A DNA stretch of 64,000 nt from JBGSQR01 sp964509295 (lineage in GTDB: Bacteria; Desulfobacterota; Desulfuromonadia; Geobacterales; Pseudopelobacteraceae), in the NCBI GenBank assembly GCA_964509295.1, contig CAZDWS010000005.1:62001-126000 (forward strand), written 5' to 3'. The position numbers were made by a program, and so were the translations under genes. This document shows, piece after piece, positions 51,337-58,608 of the stretch. A model generated the notes under the pieces. It saw only the letters and a program-made list of their open reading frames with translations, was not told where the DNA came from and made no database searches. Each line of letters begins with the position of its first letter. Within the stretch, counting starts at the first letter, position 1.

Positions 51337-52200
51337 TTACCTTTTGCAAAACATTCTAGTGAATAGACGTTTAAATCCGCCAACATTCATGTAACCAGGC
51401 TGTATGGCTGCAATTACTTTCTCGGCCATTGCAGAGGTGACAGTGCTGCTCTCTTGCGACCAGGCCATTACCAGGGCATGCTCGCAGGCAACATTGATCA
51501 AACGGGGTGTCCCTTTTGAAAACAGATAAATCCGCTTTATCGCTCCAGCGGAAAACAGTTCCGGAGTACGGTTTCCGGAAACCCTGAGACGATGATTGAT
51601 ATAGTCGACAGTATCCTGCTGCCCCATGGGCTTCAGACGATAGCGGACCATAATGCGCTGGCTCAGTTGACGCAGGTCATGCCGTCCAAGAATGTCGTCC
51701 AGTTCAGGCTGCCCAGCCAGAACAATCTGAATCAGTTTATCCTGCTCCGTTTCCAGATTGGATATCATTCGTAACTGTTCCAGCACTTCTACGGGCAAAT
51801 TTTGCGCCTCATCAATCACCAGTACAACATTTCGCCCTTCCTGATGTTGGGAAATCAAGAACTTGTTAAGCAGGTTATAGTAACTATTGATATCTTTTTT
51901 ACGGGTTTTTAAACCAAACTCCTGGCAGATTGCCGCCATGAGTTGTTCACCTGTCAGGCATGGATTAAATATCAATGCGCTGCGATGCTGCTCTTTATCA
52001 AGATTTGACAGGAGAGTTCGTAGCAGAGTGGTTTTGCCGGTCCCGACCTCTCCGGTCAGAGAGATGAAACCGGCATGACTTTCTATGCCATAAACAAGGT
52101 GGGCAAATGCTTCCTTGTGATTACTGCTGAGGAATATGAAATGAGGATTTGGTGTAATTGTAAACGGTTTTTCGGTTAGTCCGAAAAAGTCACAGTACAT
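51337..52200 (-). CDS. gspA: GspA/ExeA-like AAA+ ATPase
   Basis: 287 residues. The typical opening YCDFFGLTEKPFTITPNPHF is followed by Walker A TGEVGTGKTTLL (about 49-60), Walker B VVLVIDEAQNLP (about 126-137) and sensor KGTPRLINVACEHAL. GspA/ExeA uses ATP with GspB to open the peptidoglycan and assemble the secretin; the usual C-terminal membrane and peptidoglycan-binding part is absent here (family full length is about 550), so this is the ATPase domain alone. It starts five bases after argH and seven bases before gspB. Confidence 0.88.
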   Translation of the reverse strand: MYCDFFGLTEKPFTITPNPHFIFLSSNHKEAFAHLVYGIESHAGFISLTGEVGTGKTTLLRTLLSNLDKEQHRSALIFNPCLTGEQLMAAICQEFGLKTRKKDINSYYNLLNKFLISQHQEGRNVVLVIDEAQNLPVEVLEQLRMISNLETEQDKLIQIVLAGQPELDDILGRHDLRQLSQRIMVRYRLKPMGQQDTVDYINHRLRVSGNRTPELFSAGAIKRIYLFSKGTPRLINVACEHALVMAWSQESSTVTSAMAEKVIAAIQPGYMNVGGFKRLFTRMFCKR

Positions 52201-52205
52201 CAGGT

Positions 52206-53582
52206 CTATTTACCTTCCCTGGTTCTGACGATCTCACTCCAGACCTGCTCCCGTGATGTTCCTCCAGGAATGTTACGGGCATTAATGCAGGCTTCTAATG
52301 TAATTGCCGCAAAAATATCATTATCGAAATATGGTGAAAAGAGCTGCCATTCCGTCAAGGTAAGGTCAGTAAGGACCATCTCGTTCTCGATGCAATAGGC
52401 GACAGCTTTACCGACAGCCTCATGGGCATCACGAAAAGGAAGCCCCTTGCGCACCAGATAGTCGGCCACATCGGTAGCTGTTGAGAAGCCTTTACCGGCG
52501 GCAGCAAGCATTGCCGACTCATAAACATGCATTTCTTTGATCATATCGGCAAAAATCTTGAGACATCCTTTTACCGTATCAATCGTATCAAAAAGCGGTT
52601 CCTTGTCTTCCTGCATATCCTTGTTGTAAGCCAGCGGCAGGGACTTCATAATTGTAAGGAGCGCCATAAGGTTGCCGTAAACGCGCCCGGTCTTGCCACG
52701 CACCAGTTCCGGCACATCCGGGTTTTTTTTCTGCGGCATGATGGATGAACCGGTGCAGAAGCTGTCGGATAATTCGATAAACTTGAACTCGCTGGTTGAC
52801 CAGAGAATCAACTCCTCGGAAAACCGGGACAGATGCATCATCAGGATTGAAGAGACAGACAGAAATTCCAGTGCAAAATCCCGGTCTGAAACCGAATCCA
52901 GAGAATTACGGGTAATTGAGGCAAATCCCAACTGTTCAGCCACATGCTCCCGGTCAATAGGGAAAGTTGTGCCGGCCAGGGCGCCTGCCCCAAGAGGCAT
53001 GACATTGACACGTTTGAGACAATCCTCCAGGCGGTCGCTGTCACGCTTGAACATCTCCACATAAGCCATCATGTGGTGAGAAAACAGGATTGGCTGGGCC
53101 GTCTGCAAGTGTGTGAAGCCGGGCATAATTACGTCCAGATTCTTTTCAGCCTGAATCAGCAGGGCATCAATCAGCAGATCAATAAAGGTGATAATATCAA
53201 CGATCTCGTCACGCAGATAAAGACGGATATCCAGAGCGACCTGGTCATTACGCGAACGGCCGGTATGCAGTCTTTTACCCGCCTCACCGATCTTGGCCGA
53301 CAGGCGGGACTCAATATTCATGTGGATATCTTCCAGACTGATGGAGAAATCAAATTCACCCGCCTCAATCTGCAACAGAATCTGCTGCAGCCCATGAATA
53401 ATCGCTTCCACATCCTCCATGGGGATGATGGCTTGCTTGCCCAGCATGCGGGCATGGGCAATGGAACCACGAATATCCTGATGATAGAGACGCTTATCAA
53501 ACTGAATCGAAGCCGTAAATTCCTCAACAAACTTATCTGTCGGCTGGGTGAATCGGCCACCCCAGAGTTTATCTTTTGACAT
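52206..53582 (-). CDS. argH: Argininosuccinate lyase ArgH
   Basis: 458 residues, normal length. The signature GSSIMPQKKNPDVPELVRG holds the catalytic serine loop; other segments are LWGGRFTQPTDKFVEEFTAS (start), GRSRNDQVALDIRLYL and PGFTHLQTAQPILFSHH. It splits argininosuccinate into arginine and fumarate, the last step of arginine synthesis. It lies after argG by 45 bases and before the GspA-like gene by five, so secretion genes may be read through from the arg operon. Confidence 0.97.
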   Translation of the reverse strand: MSKDKLWGGRFTQPTDKFVEEFTASIQFDKRLYHQDIRGSIAHARMLGKQAIIPMEDVEAIIHGLQQILLQIEAGEFDFSISLEDIHMNIESRLSAKIGEAGKRLHTGRSRNDQVALDIRLYLRDEIVDIITFIDLLIDALLIQAEKNLDVIMPGFTHLQTAQPILFSHHMMAYVEMFKRDSDRLEDCLKRVNVMPLGAGALAGTTFPIDREHVAEQLGFASITRNSLDSVSDRDFALEFLSVSSILMMHLSRFSEELILWSTSEFKFIELSDSFCTGSSIMPQKKNPDVPELVRGKTGRVYGNLMALLTIMKSLPLAYNKDMQEDKEPLFDTIDTVKGCLKIFADMIKEMHVYESAMLAAAGKGFSTATDVADYLVRKGLPFRDAHEAVGKAVAYCIENEMVLTDLTLTEWQLFSPYFDNDIFAAITLEACINARNIPGGTSREQVWSEIVRTREGK

Positions 53583-53627
53583 TAAACTTCCCCGCTATTC
53601 TAAATAATGTACTGCCTAGGTTTGCTG

Positions 53628-54845
53628 TTATTTACGACTTGCGTTCATCAACGACCTGATCCGTAGTCGCAGTGAATTGATGCGGATAAAGCCCTCGGCA
53701 TCGGCCTGATTGTAAACTTCGTCCTTTTCAAAAGTGGCAAAATCCAGGTTAAAGAGTGAATTGGTTTCTGATTTGCGGCCGACTGTCCGACAGAGACCTT
53801 TGTACAGTTTTACTCTGGCCACACCGTTGACGCATTTCTGTGAATCATCAATCAGGGTCTGCAGCATGTCGCGCTCCGGCGAGAACCAGTATCCGCCATA
53901 AATAATTTTGGCGTACTCGGGAATCAAACCATCACGGATACGCATAACTTCACGGTCCATGGTGATCTGCTCAACAGCCGAATGGGCCTCACGCAGAATG
54001 GTTCCACCCGGAGTTTCATAGACACCGCGGGCCTTCATACCGACAGAACGGTTTTCCAGCAGATCAACCCGGCCTATACCATGCTCGCCGCCAAGAAAAT
54101 TCAAATGTGCCAGTAACTGAGCCGGTGTCATCTGCTCGCCATCAACAGCAACGGCGTTGCCGTTTCTGAACTCGATCTCCACATACTGAGGCTTATCAGG
54201 GGCATTTTCAGGAGACTTGGTCAGAACATACATCTCTTCCGGAGCCTCAGCCCAGGTATCTTCCAGTATGCCGCCCTCAAAGGAGATGTGCAGCAGGTTA
54301 CGGTCGGAAGACCATGGGCGACGCGGAGTGATCGGAATCGGAATGCCATTTTTCTCGGCATACTCGATCAGCGCCTGACGGCTGTTCAGATTCCACTCAC
54401 GCCAGGGGGCAACAACCTTGATGGATGGATTGAAATGATAGTAACCCAGCTCGAAACGGACCTGGTCATTACCCTTGCCGGTTGAACCATGGGAAACCGC
54501 GTCGCACCCTTCAATAGCAGCAATTTCCATCTGACGCTTGGCGATCAGAGGGCGGGCAATGGAGGTGCCTAGCAGATACTGCCCCTCGTAAATGGCATTT
54601 GCACGGAACATGGGAAAAACGAAGTCTTTGACAAACTCTTCACGCAGGTCATCGATGTAAACCTTGTCAGCCCCGGTGGCCAGAGCCTTCTCGCGGATCG
54701 GGGAAAGTTCATCACCCTGACCCAGGTCAGCCGAAAAGGTAACAACCTGGCAGCCATATTCATTTTTCAGCCACTTGAGGATTATGGAAGTATCAAGCCC
54801 ACCGGAGTAGGCCAGAACGATTTTTTTGATCTCTTTTTTGGACAT
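53628..54845 (-). CDS. argG: Argininosuccinate synthase ArgG
   Basis: 405 residues. The N-type ATP pyrophosphatase motif is LAYSGGLDTSIILKWL (about 11-26). Other landmarks are VSHGSTGKGNDQVRFELG and RNLLHISFEGGILEDTW. It joins citrulline and aspartate with ATP. The gene starts four bases after the HepT-like gene stop, so the toxin-antitoxin genes lie upstream of argG in the same message. A GGAGAC-like ribosome site precedes the ATG. Confidence 0.97.
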   Translation of the reverse strand: MSKKEIKKIVLAYSGGLDTSIILKWLKNEYGCQVVTFSADLGQGDELSPIREKALATGADKVYIDDLREEFVKDFVFPMFRANAIYEGQYLLGTSIARPLIAKRQMEIAAIEGCDAVSHGSTGKGNDQVRFELGYYHFNPSIKVVAPWREWNLNSRQALIEYAEKNGIPIPITPRRPWSSDRNLLHISFEGGILEDTWAEAPEEMYVLTKSPENAPDKPQYVEIEFRNGNAVAVDGEQMTPAQLLAHLNFLGGEHGIGRVDLLENRSVGMKARGVYETPGGTILREAHSAVEQITMDREVMRIRDGLIPEYAKIIYGGYWFSPERDMLQTLIDDSQKCVNGVARVKLYKGLCRTVGRKSETNSLFNLDFATFEKDEVYNQADAEGFIRINSLRLRIRSLMNASRK

Positions 54846-54849
54846 ATAT

Positions 54850-55206
54850 TCAGTCTCCTCTTTCTACGCTTTTTAGTATTTTGTTTGTATCGTTGTATAG
54901 CTGCGGAAGCATCTGTTTAACTGTTTCCCATACAATTTCCAGATCTACACCAAAATAGCCATGAATCAGCCTGTCACGCATACCGGCCATCTGACGCCAG
55001 GGGATTTCTGGATGCAATGATCTGAAAGAGTCCGGTATATGTTTTGTAGCCTCACCAATCACTTCAAGAGAACGGACAACCGCGTTTGTTGTTTTCCTGT
55101 CAACGCAAAATTCATCAAATGTCATACCGACCACAAAAAGTGTGGCCTCTTCAGCTGAAAGCATGATGTCTTCAACAAAATCATACAGATCCCGTTCTTC
55201 AGACAT
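54850..55206 (-). CDS. hepT: HepT-like toxin (DUF86, HEPN family)
   Basis: 118 residues from the ATG at 55206, preceded by GAGG eight bases upstream. The HEPN ribonuclease motif Rx4HxY is visible as RDRLIHGYF near residue 82-90, with the family pattern VVRSLEVIGEATKHIP before it. HepT acts as a toxin or RNase and is neutralised when MntA adds AMP groups to its tyrosine (family knowledge). The start lies inside the antitoxin stop region (8-base overlap). The pair sits between argF and argG. Confidence 0.9.
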   Translation of the reverse strand: MSEERDLYDFVEDIMLSAEEATLFVVGMTFDEFCVDRKTTNAVVRSLEVIGEATKHIPDSFRSLHPEIPWRQMAGMRDRLIHGYFGVDLEIVWETVKQMLPQLYNDTNKILKSVERGD

Positions 55207-55492
55207 ACATAACCTCATTCAGTATCCGTTTGCCAATGCGTGGTTTCAAGGCATTTCGCGTCACCAGATCAACCTTTGCGTCAAAAAGATCCTCCAGGTA
55301 ATAGACCAGATCCATAAAGACAATAAAACCGGTTGGGCGATTAAACGCAACAAGCACATCCACATCACTGTCTTCTCTTGCCTCGCCGCGCACAACAGAA
55401 CCGAAAATTCCAATTTCTGCGACGCCGTATTTCTCGGCAAGCTCACCTTTATGGGACTGTACTATTGATTTGATTTCATCAAGCGATTTCAT
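55199..55492 (-). CDS. mntA: MntA-like minimal nucleotidyltransferase antitoxin
   Basis: 97 residues. The nucleotidyltransferase motif is GSVVRGEAREDSDVDVLVAF (GSxxRGE...SDxD, about 31-47), with a third acidic residue in AKVDLVTR. MntA antitoxins add AMP to HepT and block its RNase activity. It overlaps hepT and follows argF by 26 bases. This is a typical MntA-HepT gene order. Confidence 0.9.
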   Translation of the reverse strand: MKSLDEIKSIVQSHKGELAEKYGVAEIGIFGSVVRGEAREDSDVDVLVAFNRPTGFIVFMDLVYYLEDLFDAKVDLVTRNALKPRIGKRILNEVMYV

Positions 55493-55518
55493 GTCATGCC
55501 CTCAGACAAAAGGCGTTC

Positions 55519-56430
55519 CTATTTCATCAATGTGACCATGATGGCTTTCTGGATATGCAAACGATTCTCCGCCTCATCCCAGACAACCGAGTTTTTGCCT
55601 TCGATGACAGAATCACTGATCTCTTCACCACGGTGGGCAGGCAGGCAGTGCATGACGACCGCATCCGGTTTAGCCAGCGCCATCAGTTCATCATCCAGAC
55701 AGTAACCGGCAAAAGCTGCTTCACGCACCTTCTGCTCGGACTCCTGACCCATACTGGCCCACACATCCGTATTAAGGACATCGGCACCCTTGACCGCTTT
55801 TTTCGGATCGGTTGTCAGAAAAACCCGGCCTGGTGACTTTGTTTCTGCCCACTCCATGACCTTTGCATCCGGCTCATACCCTTTAGGACAGGCCAGCGCC
55901 AGGTCAAACCCGAAAATAACAGACGCCTCGATCCAGGTGTTGGCCATGTTATTGCCGTCACCGATCCAGGCAAACTTTAGTCCTTCATAGCCGCCTTTGT
56001 GCTCAACAACCGTCTGCATATCAGCCATGATCTGGCAGGGATGATACAAATCAGTCAGCCCGTTGATAAGAGGTACTGAAGAATATTGTGCAAACTCTTC
56101 AACGATTTCCTGGCCAAAGGTACGGATCATGACCCCATCGCAATAACGCGACATGACGCGGGCAGAATCCTTGATCGGCTCACCGCGCCCCATCTGTGAA
56201 TCTCTGTTGGAAATGAACAGACCATGGCCACCCAACTGGTAGATGCCGACTTCAAATGAAATCCGGGTACGCGTGGAAGACTTGTCAAAAACCATTGCCA
56301 GAGTCTTGCCCTTTAACAAATGATGTTCAATACCCTGTTTCTGCTTTGCCTTCAGCTCCATTGCCAAAGTAATCAGTGCGTCCAGTTCAGCCTTGCTGAA
56401 ATCATGCAGCGCCAGAAAATGTCGTGCCAT
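55519..56430 (-). CDS. argF: Ornithine carbamoyltransferase ArgF
   Basis: 303 residues. Substrate motifs are FDKSSTRTRISFE (carbamoyl phosphate, STRTR), LYHPCQIMADMQTV (HPCQ), WIGDGNNMANTW and VMHCLPAHRGEE (HCLP). It makes citrulline from ornithine and carbamoyl phosphate. It follows argD by 13 bases and precedes mntA by 26, so the TA pair separates it from argG in what is otherwise one arginine operon. Confidence 0.97.
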   Translation of the reverse strand: MARHFLALHDFSKAELDALITLAMELKAKQKQGIEHHLLKGKTLAMVFDKSSTRTRISFEVGIYQLGGHGLFISNRDSQMGRGEPIKDSARVMSRYCDGVMIRTFGQEIVEEFAQYSSVPLINGLTDLYHPCQIMADMQTVVEHKGGYEGLKFAWIGDGNNMANTWIEASVIFGFDLALACPKGYEPDAKVMEWAETKSPGRVFLTTDPKKAVKGADVLNTDVWASMGQESEQKVREAAFAGYCLDDELMALAKPDAVVMHCLPAHRGEEISDSVIEGKNSVVWDEAENRLHIQKAIMVTLMK

Positions 56431-56443
56431 ATCAATTCCTTTG

Positions 56444-57640
56444 TTAAATAGTAACTTCGGCTAAAATGCCATCAAGTATTTCAATCATTTTATCAATATC
56501 CTGCTTTGTCACAATCAGAGGTGGCACAAAACGCAACACCGTATCATGGGCCACGTTTAGCAGAACTCCACGCTGATGACCTTTTTTGACAATATCGGCA
56601 CCCGCAATGGATAGCTCCATACCGATCATCAGACCGATGCCACGTATTTCGGTAATAAAGGCATATTTCTGCTTCAACCCTTCCAGCGCGGCTGTCAGAT
56701 AAGCACCCATCTCAACCGCATGTGCCAGGACACCATCTTCCAGAATGGCTTTCACCGAGGCCAGCGCTGCAGAACAGACCAGCGGGTTACCACCAAATGT
56801 GGAACCATGGGTACCTGGCGTAAAGGTCGTGGCGAACTCATCCCTGGTCAGCATGCTGCCGATGGGTGCACCGCCCGCCAGCGCCTTGGCCAGGGTCATG
56901 ATATCCGGGGTAACGCCAAAGTGTTCATAGGCAAACAGCTTACCGGTCCGCCCCATGCCAACCTGCACTTCATCAAAGATCAGCAGCAGGTTGTACTCGT
57001 CGCAAATTCTCCGCACCTCAAGGAAATATTCCGCTGAAGGAACATTGACGCCGCTCTCACCCTGAATCGGTTCCAGCATAATTGCGCAGGTTGTTGGCGT
57101 TACTGCCGCCTCCAGTGCTGCTGCATCATTGAAGGGAACATGTTTGAAACCATGCAGCAACGGATCAAAAAAACGCTGAATTTTTTCCTGACCGGTGGCA
57201 GAGACAGTTGCCATGGTGCGGCCATGGAAAGAGTCAGTTGCAGTTATAATTTCGTAGCGCTCCGGCCCAAAGTTGTCGCGGCTGTATTTACGGGCCAGTT
57301 TGATAGCTGCTTCATTAGCCTCGGCACCGCTGTTGCAGAAAAAGGCCTTATCGGCAAAAGAGTTTTCGCAGAGCAATTCGGCCAGCTCGATCTGCTGCGG
57401 AATCTGGTAATAGTTGGAACAGTGAATCAACTCTCCGGCCTGTTTCTGCAGGGCTGCAACGACCTTAGGGTGACAGTGACCCAGATTATTAACAGCCACT
57501 CCTCCGAGAAAATCCAGATACTCTTTGCCGTCCACATCCCAAAGCCGACAGCCTTCGCCTCTGGCCGGGACAATCGGATAACGGCCGTAGGTCTTCATGA
57601 TATATTTGTCAGATTTTTCGATCCATTGTTCTGAATTCAT
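56444..57640 (-). CDS. argD: Acetylornithine aminotransferase ArgD
   Basis: 398 residues, class III aminotransferase. Motifs are FCNSGAEANEAAIKLAR, DSFHGRTMATVSATGQ, IFDEVQVGMGRTG and the PLP lysine in TLAKALAGGAPIGSML. It transaminates N-acetylglutamate semialdehyde to N-acetylornithine. The start overlaps the argB stop by four bases. Some family members also act in lysine synthesis; the operon favours arginine. Confidence 0.96.
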   Translation of the reverse strand: MNSEQWIEKSDKYIMKTYGRYPIVPARGEGCRLWDVDGKEYLDFLGGVAVNNLGHCHPKVVAALQKQAGELIHCSNYYQIPQQIELAELLCENSFADKAFFCNSGAEANEAAIKLARKYSRDNFGPERYEIITATDSFHGRTMATVSATGQEKIQRFFDPLLHGFKHVPFNDAAALEAAVTPTTCAIMLEPIQGESGVNVPSAEYFLEVRRICDEYNLLLIFDEVQVGMGRTGKLFAYEHFGVTPDIMTLAKALAGGAPIGSMLTRDEFATTFTPGTHGSTFGGNPLVCSAALASVKAILEDGVLAHAVEMGAYLTAALEGLKQKYAFITEIRGIGLMIGMELSIAGADIVKKGHQRGVLLNVAHDTVLRFVPPLIVTKQDIDKMIEILDGILAEVTI

Positions 57641-58515
57641 TTCTGTATCTCCGTTCCAATCCCTACGTCTGTGAATATCTCCAAAAGGACTGCATGCTCA
57701 ACGCGACCATCAATGATATGGGCTTTCTTTACACCCTCATTGAGTGCGTCAGCACAGCAGACCACCTTGGGTATCATGCCGCCCGTAATGGCCTCTTCGC
57801 TGATCAGACGATGCATCTCAGCCACGGCTATGCTGGTCAGCAGCTTGCCGCTCTTGTCCTTGACCCCTTCAATATCGGTCAACAGGATCAGTTTTTCCGC
57901 ATTCAGAGCGGCGGCCACACGGCCGGCAACCAGATCGGCATTGATATTGTAGCTTTCTCCGTCCAGACCGACACCTACCGGTGCTATAACAGGGATATAT
58001 TTGGCCGATTCCAGCGCGTTTATCAGATCCGTATTTACCTTGACCACATCTCCCACAAAACCTATATCCACCTGTTCAGTTGTACCATCCTCACGAGGAA
58101 CATCCTGAAGCAGCTTCTTTGCCAGCAGCAGCGTACCGTCCTTGCCGGAAAGACCGACAGCCCTTCCGCCATGCTGATTCAGATAACCAACCACTTCCGT
58201 ATTCACCTGACCAACCAGCACCATCTCCACTACCGACATGGTTTCTGCGTCCGTCACCCGCATGCCGCGTACAAACTCGGAAACAATACCGTATCGCTTC
58301 AAAGTTTCATTAATCTGCGGACCGCCGCCATGCACAATCACTGTGTTGATGCCCAGTGACTTGAGCATGATTACGTCCATGGCAAAGGACTTCTTGAGTC
58401 GGTCATCGGACATGGCGTGCCCGCCGTATTTTATGACAAAGGTTTTGCCGCTGAACCTTCTGATATAGGGCAGCGCCTCCATCAGGTTATTGGCTTTTTC
58501 GATCAGAGCTTTCAT
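57637..58515 (-). CDS. argB: Acetylglutamate kinase ArgB
   Basis: 292 residues. The amino-acid-kinase fold shows FVIKYGGHAMSD (glycine-rich loop, catalytic Lys), NTVIVHGGGPQINETL and LILLTDIEGVKDKSG. An N-terminal helix extension (about 25 residues) is the type found in arginine-inhibited hexameric ArgB, so feedback inhibition by arginine is likely. It phosphorylates N-acetylglutamate. It is the first arg gene of the run. Confidence 0.97.
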   Translation of the reverse strand: MKALIEKANNLMEALPYIRRFSGKTFVIKYGGHAMSDDRLKKSFAMDVIMLKSLGINTVIVHGGGPQINETLKRYGIVSEFVRGMRVTDAETMSVVEMVLVGQVNTEVVGYLNQHGGRAVGLSGKDGTLLLAKKLLQDVPREDGTTEQVDIGFVGDVVKVNTDLINALESAKYIPVIAPVGVGLDGESYNINADLVAGRVAAALNAEKLILLTDIEGVKDKSGKLLTSIAVAEMHRLISEEAITGGMIPKVVCCADALNEGVKKAHIIDGRVEHAVLLEIFTDVGIGTEIQK

Positions 58516-58535
58516 ATATCAATACCCCTTCTGAA

Positions 58536-58571
58536 AAATAAATAAACTGCCATCAGTAAAGATGGCAGTTT
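58536..58571 (-). terminator. Intrinsic terminator after alaS
   Basis: AAACTGCCATC and GATGGCAGTTT form an 11-base-pair stem with a six-base loop, 37 bases after the alaS stop, followed on the minus strand by TATTTATTTTT. It separates alaS from the arg operon. Confidence 0.88.
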
Positions 58572-58608
58572 AACGTAATACATGCAAAAGTTCAAAAGGT
58601 TATTGGTG

